Positions 26,155 to 36,381 are shown, numbered from the stretch's first letter. The stretch is DNA of 64,000 nucleotides from Panacibacter ginsenosidivorans (GCF_007971225.1 NZ_CP042435.1:1116001-1180000); one strand, 5' to 3'. Program-made: numbers and translations. The notes: generated from the letters alone by a model not told the origin.

Positions 26155-29100
26155 CTAATATTCTCCGCTTGCTATTAAATTATTTACCTGTTCGATTATA
26201 GTAGTTAACACATGTTCTACTTTATTAATAATCTCAGGGAATTGAACAAGTTCTTTACCTGAAAGGTCAAACACTTCGAGTTGCAAAATTTCATCTCTTA
26301 TAGAATCTACCGCCATATTGCTTAATGATGGTTTGATACGATGCGCTGTGGACCGGATCTTTTCTATATTATTGTTCTGCTCCCCAGCCCTTATTTCCTG
26401 CAATGCAAGACCGATCTCTTTTACAAATATGTTCAGCATTTTGGTAATAAATTCTTTATTGCCACGACTGATATTTTTTAAATTTTCAATGCTAAAAAGT
26501 ACTGGATTGCTTTCGTGTTTTCTGTTTTCATCTTTATTACTGAAAACATTTTTGATACCAAGCCATTTGGCAAGTATCTGCACCAATTCTTCTTCTTCGA
26601 AAGGCTTTATGAGAAAATCATTCATACCGACTTCAAGACATTTTTGTTTTTCCCCCATGACCGCATTTGCAGTAAGCGCTATAATGGGGATGGATGGTGA
26701 CAATTCCTTCCTGATGATCTGTGTTGCTTCAAGCCCATCCATTACTGGCATGCGCATATCCATCAATATGATGTCGTAGTCATTAGTGCGCATAGCGGCA
26801 ATGGCTTCTTCGCCGTTTATTGCCTCATCAACTATTGCGCTGTATTGATTGAGCACAATTGTGGCAAGCATACGGTTCATCTCATTGTCTTCTACAAGCA
26901 GTATACGTTTATTGAAAAGAATATTTGAACTGGCTTTTTTCTCTTCTTTTTTTGGAAGGTCATTTTTATTTCCTTTTGCAAAAGGAATATTAATGCCGAT
27001 AACAGTACCTATATTTTTTTTACTATCTACTTTAATAGTGCCATTCATTAATTCAACAAGCTCTTTTACGATACTCATGCCAAGACCTGTTCCGCTATAT
27101 TTTTTCCCGTTCTTATCATCTTCCTGTAAAAATTTATCAAAGAGTGACTTTTGGAATTCATCACTCATGCCGATACCAGAATCAACTACTTCTAAATGTA
27201 TTAACTGGCTGTGTTCATTATCTTCTGCCACTTTGCAATGAATGCTTACGCTTCCTTTTTCCGTGAATTTAACTGAATTACCAAGCAGGTTAATAAGCAC
27301 CTGGTTAATGCGATAAGGGTCACCAATCAGCACAGGTGCAATATTGGGATCAATATTAGAAGACAATGCCAATCCTTTTTCTTCGGCTTTATGAATAACC
27401 ACCTGCAATGCTTTGTTAGCAACGGTTTCGAGCTCGAAGCCAACATTATCCAATGTCATTTTGCCTGCCTCAATTTTTGAAAAATCAAGAATATCGTTGA
27501 TAATAACCAACAGATTTGAAGCTGCACCGTTAATAGCATTTAGATAAAATTGCTGCTGACCATCCATTACTGTTCTCTCCAGTTGCTTACCCATGCCAAG
27601 GATTGCATTCATTGGTGTCCTGATCTCATGGCTCATATTTGCAAGGAACAATTCCTTTGCGCTGGCAGATCGTTCTGCATGTTGCTTTGCCTGGCGAAGC
27701 TCCTGTTCCAATATTTTTTGCCGGGTAATGTCAAGGCATATTAACAACGATCCTTTAGCCTCACCTGTATGGCTATGCAAAGGTGAGCCACTTACCAGCC
27801 ACCAACGTGTTTCCCCAATCTTATTAGTTGTGACAAATTCATATACTTCAGAAACACCTTCTTTCTTGAGATACATTTTCTGCTTTATAAAATGCCGGCT
27901 TTCACCTGCTGAAAAAACATTGTATAATTTTTTTCCGAGCAGTTCATTCATTTCATAACCACTCATGCGACAGAGATTCTCGTTAGCGAACATGATCTTT
28001 GATTCATTATCAAGTTCTACCATACCAAGGTTCATATTCTCAATGATACTGCGGTATTTTTCTTCACCACTGCGTATTACTTCTTCTATCTTTTTCCTTT
28101 CTGTAATATCCTGGGAAAAGCCAATGATATAGGGCTCCTTGCCTGGTTCTTCCACTTTATAATTCTGGTATAGAAGGTAGTTCTTTTTAGCAGCTTTGCT
28201 TACTACACAAAAAACTCCTTTAACGTTATCATTATGCGCAAATGCATCAAGATATTTTTCTTTAAATAAGGCACGGTCATCTGCAGGTATAAAATCATAA
28301 ATCTTTTTGCCAATCATTTCGTCCTGATCATAGCCCAAAAGCTTGCAGGTAGCCGGATTTATAGTTAATATCTTCCCACTCATGTCATGTGTACAAATAA
28401 GTGCCTGGCTATAATTAAAAAGATCACGATAACGTTTTTCACTAAGACTTAATTCATCTTCAAATTTTTTACGCTCCGTGATATCGATACCATACCCGAT
28501 CATGAACTTCACATTACCATCACTATTAATAACAGGAAATAGTTTTCGCAGGTAGTGAAGTGGCTGCCCATCTTTTGTAAGATTCTTTTCTTCCCATTCC
28601 AATTGCTTTCCCGATGCAATCACCTCCTCAAATAACTGCTTCCTTTTCTCTGCTATTTGTAAGGGCTTGTTTCTGTAATTACAGAAAGCTTCATCATTCT
28701 TACCAATAAGCCATTTGCGCAATGCTTCATCTTTAACAGCATAAGGGTTTACGTATAAATATTCCCGGCGTTCATTCAGCACAGCAATATCGGCAGGTAT
28801 TCCATTTAATACATCTTCGTAAAATTTCTTTTGCGCTTCTAATTTATTATCTGCGTAAATGCGGTCAGTCACATCCGCATATTTCCATAAATGGCCTTTA
28901 TACTGCCCATCAATGAGAACAGGGGCACAATCCATTTCATATATCTTACCATTATTAAGTTCCAGAATAATCGAAGATATTTTCTTTTGACTGCTTATAA
29001 ACCCTTCGCTAAGTTCTTCGAAGTTTACAGGACTTTTGATCAATTTGCTACAATGACGCATAGCATCTTTGCAAGAAGAGTCGCTTAACGCTTTTGGCTG

Positions 29101-29979
29101 AAAAATGATATCGAACATATCACAGAACTTCTGATTTGTGAGAACAATACGGCGATCCTCATCTTCTACGATAATTCCATCATTAAGGTTTTCCGATAAG
29201 GAACGAAATCTTAGCTCACTTTCACGTAGTGCGCTCTCTGCCTGCTTTATAGAAGTAATGTCTGTGTGGGTTCCGATTATCTTTAATGGTTTACCATTAT
29301 TTTCCTTTTCTACTACCACTCCTTTGTCTAATACCCATTTTAAAGATCCGTCTTTGCACAAAAGCCTGTATTCAAGTGCATGCTTATCAAGAACCGCACT
29401 TTTATATTTTTGATCATTTTCTTCAAGTTGGAACTTATCATCCGGATGTATACTGTTCCACCAGAGTTTTACATTATCTGCTGTTGCTTCTGCACCTAAA
29501 AGTTCAGACTGCTTTTTAGAAAATTTAGTAATACCCGTTCTAAAATCATGCTCCCAAATATTATCAGCTATCTTATCAATATTGTTTATAAGTGCTGACC
29601 TGTTTCCATTGAGAGAAAAATCAACTACGTCATGTTGTAAAATTGACCCAACGAATAACAATTCTCCGGGTTTATTTATATACTCAAAATGTCCTTTCAG
29701 GGAAATAAATTCATTTGAGATTATTAGTGGACTGGTCACATAAGTTACAAGCTTATCAAAATCATTTATGGCAGTTTCATTAATGGTAATTGAGAAAGCA
29801 TCGAACAGGAATACATTGCTGAGATCTTTGCAAAGTTCGGCAACAGATCTGCTGCATTGAATGATGGACATAGCGCTATCAATAAGCAAATAGTCAGGAA
29901 ACAGCCTGTCAATCTGCTCCGTATCAAGTTGCAAAACCGCAGTGCTCATTTCATTTTCACTTTTATACATGGTTGTCAT
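26155..29979 (-). CDS. Cytosolic multi-PAS hybrid histidine kinase with receiver and HPt
   Basis: A 1274-residue hybrid sensor kinase without membrane helices. A leading domain (about 25-118) is followed by five PAS/PAC modules (roughly 131-255, 256-385, 386-515, 516-640, 641-765). The kinase core shows NMSHEIRTPMNAILG (phospho-His), the N-box NQVLINLLGNSVKFTE, DSGIGMSDE and GTGLGMSIVKELVELMNG. The receiver has VEDNEMNRM, Asp in ILMDMRMPVMDG and Lys in LIKPFEEEE. The HPt domain near the end carries TAHRIKPSLSNMA. It can run a full His-Asp-His relay to a separate regulator, most simply the single-domain receiver just downstream or the NtrC-like protein upstream. PAS ligands are unknown. Confidence 0.9.
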   Translation of the reverse strand: MTTMYKSENEMSTAVLQLDTEQIDRLFPDYLLIDSAMSIIQCSRSVAELCKDLSNVFLFDAFSITINETAINDFDKLVTYVTSPLIISNEFISLKGHFEYINKPGELLFVGSILQHDVVDFSLNGNRSALINNIDKIADNIWEHDFRTGITKFSKKQSELLGAEATADNVKLWWNSIHPDDKFQLEENDQKYKSAVLDKHALEYRLLCKDGSLKWVLDKGVVVEKENNGKPLKIIGTHTDITSIKQAESALRESELRFRSLSENLNDGIIVEDEDRRIVLTNQKFCDMFDIIFQPKALSDSSCKDAMRHCSKLIKSPVNFEELSEGFISSQKKISSIILELNNGKIYEMDCAPVLIDGQYKGHLWKYADVTDRIYADNKLEAQKKFYEDVLNGIPADIAVLNERREYLYVNPYAVKDEALRKWLIGKNDEAFCNYRNKPLQIAEKRKQLFEEVIASGKQLEWEEKNLTKDGQPLHYLRKLFPVINSDGNVKFMIGYGIDITERKKFEDELSLSEKRYRDLFNYSQALICTHDMSGKILTINPATCKLLGYDQDEMIGKKIYDFIPADDRALFKEKYLDAFAHNDNVKGVFCVVSKAAKKNYLLYQNYKVEEPGKEPYIIGFSQDITERKKIEEVIRSGEEKYRSIIENMNLGMVELDNESKIMFANENLCRMSGYEMNELLGKKLYNVFSAGESRHFIKQKMYLKKEGVSEVYEFVTTNKIGETRWWLVSGSPLHSHTGEAKGSLLICLDITRQKILEQELRQAKQHAERSASAKELFLANMSHEIRTPMNAILGMGKQLERTVMDGQQQFYLNAINGAASNLLVIINDILDFSKIEAGKMTLDNVGFELETVANKALQVVIHKAEEKGLALSSNIDPNIAPVLIGDPYRINQVLINLLGNSVKFTEKGSVSIHCKVAEDNEHSQLIHLEVVDSGIGMSDEFQKSLFDKFLQEDDKNGKKYSGTGLGMSIVKELVELMNGTIKVDSKKNIGTVIGINIPFAKGNKNDLPKKEEKKASSNILFNKRILLVEDNEMNRMLATIVLNQYSAIVDEAINGEEAIAAMRTNDYDIILMDMRMPVMDGLEATQIIRKELSPSIPIIALTANAVMGEKQKCLEVGMNDFLIKPFEEEELVQILAKWLGIKNVFSNKDENRKHESNPVLFSIENLKNISRGNKEFITKMLNIFVKEIGLALQEIRAGEQNNNIEKIRSTAHRIKPSLSNMAVDSIRDEILQLEVFDLSGKELVQFPEIINKVEHVLTTIIEQVNNLIASGEY

Positions 29980-30033
29980 GATACATTTGTAATAAAATAT
30001 TTATCCTATTGCTTGCTGCATATTTTATAAAAA

Positions 30034-30090
30034 GTACAAGAGTGCGACGCAACGCAGATGCCACCTGCATTATAGCCGGTAACACAAAAA
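30034..30090 (+). repeat. Dispersed element, single arm (A core)
   Basis: Core GTACAAGAGTGCGACGCAAC at 30034-30053. The tail with GATGCCACCTGC and AGCCGGTAACACAAAA ends one base before the stop codon of the NtrC-like gene. Confidence 0.85.
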
Positions 30091-30091
30091 A

Positions 30092-31420
30092 TCAAACCAA
30101 TATTTCTTTATTCTGCATCATTTTATAAATAGTGGATTTGCCAATATCTAACTTATCAGCTACCTGTTGCACATTGTTATTATATATTTTCAGGTAATGA
30201 CGAATGATCTGGATATTGTATTCTCTTAAAGATCTTTCTTCTCCCTGGAAAGACAAACTTCCTTTTCGTGCATTAAATAAAATATCATCGCTTATCACTT
30301 CGCTGCCATTGCACATAACTGCTGCACGTTCTACGACAGTTTTTAATTCATTGATATTCCCCGGGTAATGATAACTGAGTAATTTATTTTTTGCATCGCC
30401 GGAAAATTTTATAGACTCCATCGCATTCGCTTCACAAAATTTTTCCAAAAAATATACTGACAATAATAGAATATCATGTTCCCGCTCTCTAAGAAGAGGC
30501 AATTCAATGGGCAAGCCCATTATATATAAGTAAAGATCTTCGTTTAAAGTACCTCTCTCCATTTCGGATGCAAGGCTTACACGATTGGTAACTATAAGTC
30601 GCACATCCAGTTTAATTTTATTATGCCCTCCTGTTCTTGTTATTTCCTTTTGCTGTAATGCATGTAGTAATTTATTTTGAAGTGGCATATCCATAGATGC
30701 GATAGCTTTAATGCAAATAGTTCCGCCATTTGCTTCTTCTAATTTCCCCTGCTTTATTGCTATATTACCGTTAAACGTGCTTTTTTCATAACCAAATAAT
30801 TCCTGCGCTGATAATTCCGGTGTAAGAGCCGCCATATTAATCGTAATAAAAGGTCTGTTTCTTCTGTCTGAATTACCGTGAATAATCTTTGCTATAAACT
30901 CTTTACCGGTACCGCTTTCACCGGTTATAGATATATTAATATTTGTACGGGCAGCCTTTTCTGTAAGTGTTACAATTTTCCTGGCAGCAGCACTGCTTCC
31001 CCTGAACATGTTGGCAACATTCAAACTGCAGGATCTTTCTTCCAGCAATCGCTGGTATTCATTTATTTCTCTTACAGCATTCAGCAAAAAAAACTGCAAC
31101 CTATCATTGCTTATCAGATGCGATGTGAGTATATGCCTTGGCAATGTTATTAAAGCTGATACATTTTCTTTATTACAAATAATGATTGCAGGCACTTCGG
31201 CATATACGTCATAAAACTTCATGTAGTGCTCTTCAGCGTTTAAAACAGATAATGAATAGTCAAGAATAAAAATATCAGGCTTATTTGATAATTGACCGGC
31301 AAGATTTTCTGTGTTGGAAAACGTACTAATTATAAAAAATGAACCCGGAGGCAAAGAATGCCCCAGCATTTGAGTATAATAACCACTATCTTCTATTATG
31401 AAGATACTGCAGTTTTCCAT
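30092..31420 (-). CDS. NtrC-like response regulator with eroded AAA+ motifs
   Basis: A 442-residue protein with NtrC layout. Residues 1-120 form a receiver (FIIEDSG; Asp in IFILDYS). Residues about 145-370 form the AAA+ domain with intact Walker A GESGTGKEF. The sigma-54 loop reads STFNGN instead of GAFTGA, and Walker B reads GGTICIKAI instead of GGTLFLDEI, so the catalytic Asp and Glu are gone. The C-terminal Fis-type helix-turn-helix is NVQQVADKLDIGKSTIYKMM. The likely outcome is a DNA-binding regulator that binds ATP but does not hydrolyse it and does not remodel sigma-54. It lies upstream of the hybrid kinase on the same strand and may be its partner. Confidence 0.85.
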   Translation of the reverse strand: MENCSIFIIEDSGYYTQMLGHSLPPGSFFIISTFSNTENLAGQLSNKPDIFILDYSLSVLNAEEHYMKFYDVYAEVPAIIICNKENVSALITLPRHILTSHLISNDRLQFFLLNAVREINEYQRLLEERSCSLNVANMFRGSSAAARKIVTLTEKAARTNINISITGESGTGKEFIAKIIHGNSDRRNRPFITINMAALTPELSAQELFGYEKSTFNGNIAIKQGKLEEANGGTICIKAIASMDMPLQNKLLHALQQKEITRTGGHNKIKLDVRLIVTNRVSLASEMERGTLNEDLYLYIMGLPIELPLLREREHDILLLSVYFLEKFCEANAMESIKFSGDAKNKLLSYHYPGNINELKTVVERAAVMCNGSEVISDDILFNARKGSLSFQGEERSLREYNIQIIRHYLKIYNNNVQQVADKLDIGKSTIYKMMQNKEILV

Positions 31421-31520
31421 CTATTGGATTTTGTACAAAATTTGGAAAAAATTATAATACCATAGAAGGTTAGTCTATTAAATAAAAATTATAAAATAAA
31501 GTAGAAATAAATTTAGGGTT

Positions 31521-31577
31521 ATTTTTAACCAGGCTACAATAAAAGCATCATGCTTTCGTTGCGTCGCACTCTTGTAC
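31521..31577 (-). repeat. Dispersed element, single arm (A core)
   Basis: The tail begins TTTTTAACCAGGCTACAATA and the core GTTGCGTCGCACTCTTGTAC is at 31558-31577. It lies between two minus-strand genes, 36 bp after the GH140-like stop. Confidence 0.85.
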
Positions 31578-31612
31578 TTTCATAACGTGTTTCAGCTAAC
31601 TGCATATATATA

Positions 31613-32971
31613 CTAATATGCATTGGGGTCAGGATAATTTTTTAAAGCATCATCCAAAATCAAAACCCAATCGCTTCCTCGGCCAACAGATGTAGGCGTA
31701 AATTCTTTGTTACCGGTATTATCAAATACTCCCAATGAAATTGTATACCCGTCTCTCGGGTTAAACCACCAGCCCCGCAATTTTGATGCACTTAACTTTA
31801 AAGTATTTACCACTGTTTTTCTTCCATATGGAATATATACCATCATAAAATCTTTGTCTGATGATACAGCCGCAATTTTATACTCAAGCCCTTCCGGGTT
31901 ATCTCCAACGATTGCTGACTGATCCATTACCATTTTTTGCCAGTCACGTTTTTCAAACATTTTACGCATATAACCTACCTGATAAGCGCCTCTGTAATCC
32001 ATAGCGATGTGCCAGTTGGTTCTTGCATTATTTATAGGTACTCTTTGCTCTGTGTACATTTGCCAGATATTGTGATCTCCATAAGTATGACCCGCCGCAC
32101 CTGACAACATGTTCCAGTAAGCGGCCTCCCTTGTATCAAAATCATCCATCCATCCTTTCTCCCCGGGATTCCAGTCGTTGGGATGATCTTCATAGTTTGG
32201 TTCTGCATTTACATGTGGTTTTATATTTTTCAACGTATACGCTTTTATATTGGCTTTATAATCAGGATTGCCAACCTTATGACCTGTCTGAGACATATGA
32301 AGATCTATCCATGCATCATCTGCAAAAAAATCATAAGAACCGGAACCCCCACTTGGGTGATAAGTAAGCAAATGATTTTTATCAGCACTTTTTATTCCCT
32401 CTGCCATTGCTCTTATAATAGCTTTGTGTGTTTCATTTTGCGGAATACGATCACCGCCAAGCACCCAAACAATATCAGCGTTAGTATATCTTTTTGCAAT
32501 CCATGCACCGTAAATTTTTGCATTGTCTGGTGTAAATATTTCCGGGCCTGTTCCCCACCTGTCTTTAAACCATTTATCTGCCCAGGTGGGCAATAGCGCA
32601 ACGATCAATCCCCTTTTATTGGCTTCTTTGATAATAAAATCAACATGTTTGAAATAAGCTTCATTAGGCTTTGTGGGATCATTGTCAATTAAAGGTTTAT
32701 CGCTATAAGCGTTGGGTGTATTCAATCCATCTAATTCGGCAAGTGCAACAGCCTGTATCACCGTAAATCCTTTATCAGCACGGTTTTGCAAGTATGCTGT
32801 TGCATCTTCCCTGTTAAGGCGATGAAACAATTCCCATGCAGTATCCCCTAACCAAAAGAAAGGGGTTCCATCTTTTTTTACCAGGTAATGCTTGTTATCA
32901 CTTACACGTAATTGCGCATGTATATAAGTAGTTATTACCGTAAAGCAAATCAGGCAAAGCAATCTTTTCAT
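31613..32971 (-). CDS. Exported GH140-like glycoside hydrolase (DUF4038)
   Basis: A 452-residue enzyme from ATG 32971 (MKRLLCLICFTVITT), with a signal peptide ending IHAQ. The frame is open further upstream only because it crosses a repeat element. The DUF4038 (alpha/beta)8 barrel begins KKDGTPFFWLGDTAWELFHR and includes IVWVLGGDR with the probable catalytic-site region and NAEPNYED with a candidate catalytic Glu. From about 360 a small beta domain (putative collagen-binding-like, PF12904) follows. Characterised GH140 enzymes release apiose from rhamnogalacturonan II; others in DUF4038 act on different glycans, so activity here is open. It is likely periplasmic. Confidence 0.8.
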   Translation of the reverse strand: MKRLLCLICFTVITTYIHAQLRVSDNKHYLVKKDGTPFFWLGDTAWELFHRLNREDATAYLQNRADKGFTVIQAVALAELDGLNTPNAYSDKPLIDNDPTKPNEAYFKHVDFIIKEANKRGLIVALLPTWADKWFKDRWGTGPEIFTPDNAKIYGAWIAKRYTNADIVWVLGGDRIPQNETHKAIIRAMAEGIKSADKNHLLTYHPSGGSGSYDFFADDAWIDLHMSQTGHKVGNPDYKANIKAYTLKNIKPHVNAEPNYEDHPNDWNPGEKGWMDDFDTREAAYWNMLSGAAGHTYGDHNIWQMYTEQRVPINNARTNWHIAMDYRGAYQVGYMRKMFEKRDWQKMVMDQSAIVGDNPEGLEYKIAAVSSDKDFMMVYIPYGRKTVVNTLKLSASKLRGWWFNPRDGYTISLGVFDNTGNKEFTPTSVGRGSDWVLILDDALKNYPDPNAY

Positions 32972-32999
32972 ATGTATCATTATTTTCAAAATTATTAAT

Positions 33000-33357
33000 T
33001 GGATAGCGGGCTTCTGTTCTTTGGGGATCGGTTGTTGCGTCGCACACTTGTACTTGATAAAACATAAGTAACAGAATAAAAAATCAGAATCATATAAAAC
33101 CATTGTAGCATAATTACTATTTTCTCATCAGTAACTATGATGTACTGTATTGCAAAATAATTTTACCAGTAACAAATTTAAATGTGTTGCCTGCTATAAA
33201 GTGAAATTATATATCTTTCCACAATGATCTTTTGATGCATCTAAGATCAGGGTTTTAATGATTGACAACAAAAATTACTTGCTCACTATTGTTTCTTCAG
33301 TACAAGTGTGCGACGCAACGAAAGTTGAATAGCAATGTAATGCCCGGTTAATAAAAT
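33000..33357. repeat. Two dispersed-element arms facing each other, 246 bp apart
   Basis: Reverse core GTTGCGTCGCACACTTGTAC at 33034-33053 and forward core GTACAAGTGTGCGACGCAAC at 33300-33319, both type A. This is the widest spacing in the window. They fill the 399-bp divergent gap 32972-33370, whose middle must also contain both promoters; I could not place them. Confidence 0.75.
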
Positions 33358-33370
33358 AAAACAACAGATC

Positions 33371-34465
33371 ATGTATAAAATAACGATTGCAGCAGCTTAC
33401 TTTTTTTTATCTGTAAATTGTTTTGCACAATCTTCCTCATCAATAAATGTAACTGGTTTTTATAAACCAAAAGAAAATCCGATTGTAAAAGCAGACTCTT
33501 CTTTTACATTTACAGATCCTATAAAAAAAGAAATGGTTAGGTGGCAAAAAGCAGATGTGTTTAACCCGGCAGCCATTGTAAAAGATGGTAAAGTATTTTT
33601 ATTGTATCGTTGCGAAGATAATCCTGCTGCGGCTTTGGGCGGAAGAACATCGAGATTGGGTCTTGCAGAAAGTAAAGATGGCATTCATTTTAAAAAATTC
33701 CCCGAACCTGTTTTATATCCTGCAAATGATTCGTTTAAAGAATATGACTATCCCGGTGGATGCGAAGATCCACGGCTTGTGCAAACAGAAGGTGGTATGT
33801 ATGTTGTGGCTTATACATCGTGGAATTATAAAGTACCGCGATTGAGTATTGCATTTTCAAAAGATCTATTTCACTGGGAGAAAAAAGGTCCTGCATTTTT
33901 AAAAGCATACAACGGAAAATTTGCAAATGATGCAAGCAAGTCAGGCTCTATAATTACAAAAATGATAAATGGCAAAGCTGTTGCTGCAAAGATCGATGGC
34001 AAATATTGGATGTATTGGGGTGAACACATCATTAACCTTGCCTGGTCTGAAAATTTATACGACTGGAATCCTTTACTGGATGATAATGGCGAATTGCTTG
34101 CAGTGGTAAGAACACGGTCAAAAATGTTTGACAGCGATCTTACGGAATGCGGCCCCCCTGCAATTATTACTGCAAAAGGCATTGTATTATTTTATAACGG
34201 CAAGAACGCAACCGATGATAATGCAGATCCAAACTTGCCCAAAGGAACCTATTCTGTTGGCCAGGTTGTGTTTGATACAAATGATCCAAAAAAAGTGATT
34301 GAGCGTTCGGATACATGTTTTATTAAACCAACTTTGCCACATGAAATGACGGGTCAATACCAGGCTGGTACTACTTTTTCAGAAGCGCTGGTGTTCTTTA
34401 AAAACAAATGGTTTTTATATTATGGCACTGCAGATTCATTTGTAGGTGTGGCCATAACTGAATAA
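33371..34465 (+). CDS. Exported GH130-like mannosidase/phosphorylase
   Basis: A 364-residue five-bladed beta-propeller protein. The signal peptide ends CFAQS (about 20). GH130 signatures are ADVFNPAAIVKDGKVFLLYR, GGCEDPRLVQ (conserved Asp), and a late GTTFSEALVFF. GH130 enzymes act on beta-linked mannosides, either as phosphorylases (cytosolic) or beta-1,2-mannosidases (exported). Export favours hydrolysis. The released mannose could be used through the ROK kinase and mannose-6-phosphate isomerase encoded near the right end. It converges with the SMP-30 lipoprotein gene. Confidence 0.8.
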   Translation: MYKITIAAAYFFLSVNCFAQSSSSINVTGFYKPKENPIVKADSSFTFTDPIKKEMVRWQKADVFNPAAIVKDGKVFLLYRCEDNPAAALGGRTSRLGLAESKDGIHFKKFPEPVLYPANDSFKEYDYPGGCEDPRLVQTEGGMYVVAYTSWNYKVPRLSIAFSKDLFHWEKKGPAFLKAYNGKFANDASKSGSIITKMINGKAVAAKIDGKYWMYWGEHIINLAWSENLYDWNPLLDDNGELLAVVRTRSKMFDSDLTECGPPAIITAKGIVLFYNGKNATDDNADPNLPKGTYSVGQVVFDTNDPKKVIERSDTCFIKPTLPHEMTGQYQAGTTFSEALVFFKNKWFLYYGTADSFVGVAITE

Positions 34466-34469
34466 CTTT

Positions 34470-34530
34470 TATTGATACCGGCTACAGCATTTCATAGCGT
34501 CATCGTTCCGTCGCAGGCACTTCGCCTGTA
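34470..34530 (-). repeat. Degenerate dispersed element, single arm
   Basis: Right after a stop codon the tail reads TTATTGATACCGGCTACAGC, then CATAGCGTCATC. The core is damaged: GTTCCGTCGCAGGCACTTCG, with an apparent insertion before CTGTATAC. It is the most decayed copy found. Confidence 0.6.
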
Positions 34531-34592
34531 TACCAACCGGCTGCTGCAGTTAATATGCAAGATTACTCTTAATATACAAGTATGTTCTTATA

Positions 34593-35639
34593 CTAAGAAT
34601 GCATTTTTACTTTTAGTACCAGGTCATCTGCAGTTATAAACAACACATCTTTCGTTTCATTAAAAGCGCAATTAGAAACACGGCGCTTATATACTTTTAT
34701 TAATCCCAATAATTTTCCCTGCGGTGAAATAATATTTATACCATCAGGTCCGGCACTAAATATATTTCCATACTTATCTATCTTAAATCCATCCGCTCCT
34801 TGCTTTACAGCAGCCTTTTCCAACATTTCAGTGGCGTCTAATAATACATTACCACCTTTTATATTTCCTTTTTCATCCAGCGTGTAAGCAAACCATTTTG
34901 GATGTATAGCAGCACTGCTGGCAATATATAAAGTTTTTTCATCCAACGACAATGCGATACCATTAGGATTATGTATCGAATCAATGAGCAATGTTGTTTT
35001 ACCATCTGCACTTATTTTGTATACACCTTCAAAACTTAATTCTCTTGTTGAATCATTTTCTTTTTGCGGTAATCCGTAGATAGGATCAGTAAAATAAATA
35101 TTGCCTTTATTATCCATTACTAAATCATTCGGGCTATTAAATTTTTTTCCTTTATAATTTGCCGAAAGCACAGTAAAATCAGGCTTTGGCGCATCAAGTG
35201 GCGTATTTAATCTTACCACCTGCCTGTTACCTGATTGACAAAGCAATAAACGGCCATCTTTATCAAGGGTAAGCCCGTTAGCCCCATCTTCACCGCCAAT
35301 ACGTTTTATAGAGCCTGTATAACCTGACGGCGTTAAGTACAACTTAGCAGAATCACCTTCTTTCCATTGATAAATTTTATTCTCCGGCACATCAGTAAAC
35401 AGTAACATTTTTTTATCAGCAACCCACACCGGCCCTTCTGACCAGGTGAAACCTTTTGCAATAACTTCAATATTTGCATTGCTGTCTATTGCGGCAAGTA
35501 CAGTATTATCGTAGATATCTACTTTGCCAACAGCGCTGTCTTTTACAGTTTGTGTTACTTCATTTGTCCTGCTTTCGTTGGTGCCGCAACTGCAGCATAA
35601 AACAAAAAACAGCAATACAATAAATAATATATTTTTCAT
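34593..35639 (-). CDS. SMP-30/gluconolactonase-family lipoprotein
   Basis: A 348-residue periplasmic sugar lactonase candidate. The first 20 residues are a lipoprotein signal (VLCCSCG). The six-bladed propeller shows the metal ligands of the family: Glu in WSEGPVWV, Asn and Asp in SPNDLVMD, Asn in HNPNGIALS and Asp in GADGFKID. It should open aldonolactones to aldonic acids outside the cytosol. A second, cytosolic SMP-30 protein is encoded at 51196-52056, so lactone opening may take place in two compartments. It lies 61 bp after the KDPG aldolase gene on the same strand. Confidence 0.85.
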   Translation of the reverse strand: MKNILFIVLLFFVLCCSCGTNESRTNEVTQTVKDSAVGKVDIYDNTVLAAIDSNANIEVIAKGFTWSEGPVWVADKKMLLFTDVPENKIYQWKEGDSAKLYLTPSGYTGSIKRIGGEDGANGLTLDKDGRLLLCQSGNRQVVRLNTPLDAPKPDFTVLSANYKGKKFNSPNDLVMDNKGNIYFTDPIYGLPQKENDSTRELSFEGVYKISADGKTTLLIDSIHNPNGIALSLDEKTLYIASSAAIHPKWFAYTLDEKGNIKGGNVLLDATEMLEKAAVKQGADGFKIDKYGNIFSAGPDGINIISPQGKLLGLIKVYKRRVSNCAFNETKDVLFITADDLVLKVKMHS

Positions 35640-35700
35640 GATGACATGTTTTAAAATAAGACCATTGATATTGTCTAAATAAAAACTCGCTTTTTACTAC

Positions 35701-36324
35701 TTATTCTTTTAACGCTTCAATTAGCCTTCTGGCCTTTGCTGAAAGTTCTGCCAGGTACGTTTCATTTATTGCAACTTTACTATTTACCAATGCACTGCCA
35801 ATACCGAAAGCTACAGCACCTGTTGCAGCAAATGTTTTAATATTTGATGCATCAATACCACCTGTTGGCATTACCCGTATATGATTCAACGGCGCCAGAA
35901 TATTTTTAATATACGCAGCATCCAAACAGGGAAATATTTTTACAATGTCTGCTCCATTATTGTGCGCACTCAATATTTCCGTAGGAGTAAATGCGCCGGG
36001 AATGCTTACCAGGCCTGCATCCTTAGCAGTTTTAATAACAGCAACATCAAGCGATGGAGATATAAGAAATTTTGCGCCTGCATCTATTGCATTGTTCGCA
36101 TCTGTTGTGTTTAGTACTGTTCCTGCACCGATCAACATCCTGTCTTTAAAAGCATGACTCAATTGTTCAATAACCGGGAGAGCATCCTGTGAATTCAAAG
36201 TTATTTCGAGAATACGGATGCCTCCATTATATAATGCTTTGGCTATTGGAATAATTTCTTTTGGTGGCATGCCACGCAGAATGGCTACGATCTGGTGGTC
36301 AAGGATGTGTTGTAAGTCTGACAC
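35701..36324 (-). CDS. eda: KDPG/KHG aldolase
   Basis: A 207-residue class I aldolase of 2-keto-3-deoxy acid phosphates. Visible are Glu in RILEITLNS, the Schiff-base Lys in GADIVKIFP, and the phosphate site MPTGGIDASNI. It cleaves 2-keto-3-deoxy-6-phosphogluconate to pyruvate and glyceraldehyde 3-phosphate, or 4-hydroxy-2-oxoglutarate. With the UxaA-type dehydratase at 45153 it fits uronate or aldonate use, but no 2-keto-3-deoxygluconate kinase was found in the window. It is cytosolic and complete in length. Confidence 0.9.
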   Translation of the reverse strand: MSDLQHILDHQIVAILRGMPPKEIIPIAKALYNGGIRILEITLNSQDALPVIEQLSHAFKDRMLIGAGTVLNTTDANNAIDAGAKFLISPSLDVAVIKTAKDAGLVSIPGAFTPTEILSAHNNGADIVKIFPCLDAAYIKNILAPLNHIRVMPTGGIDASNIKTFAATGAVAFGIGSALVNSKVAINETYLAELSAKARRLIEALKE

Positions 36325-36381
36325 GCTATTTTTTTTCGTTTTAGGCTAAGGTATTTATTTCATAAATGCGAAATAGAATTA

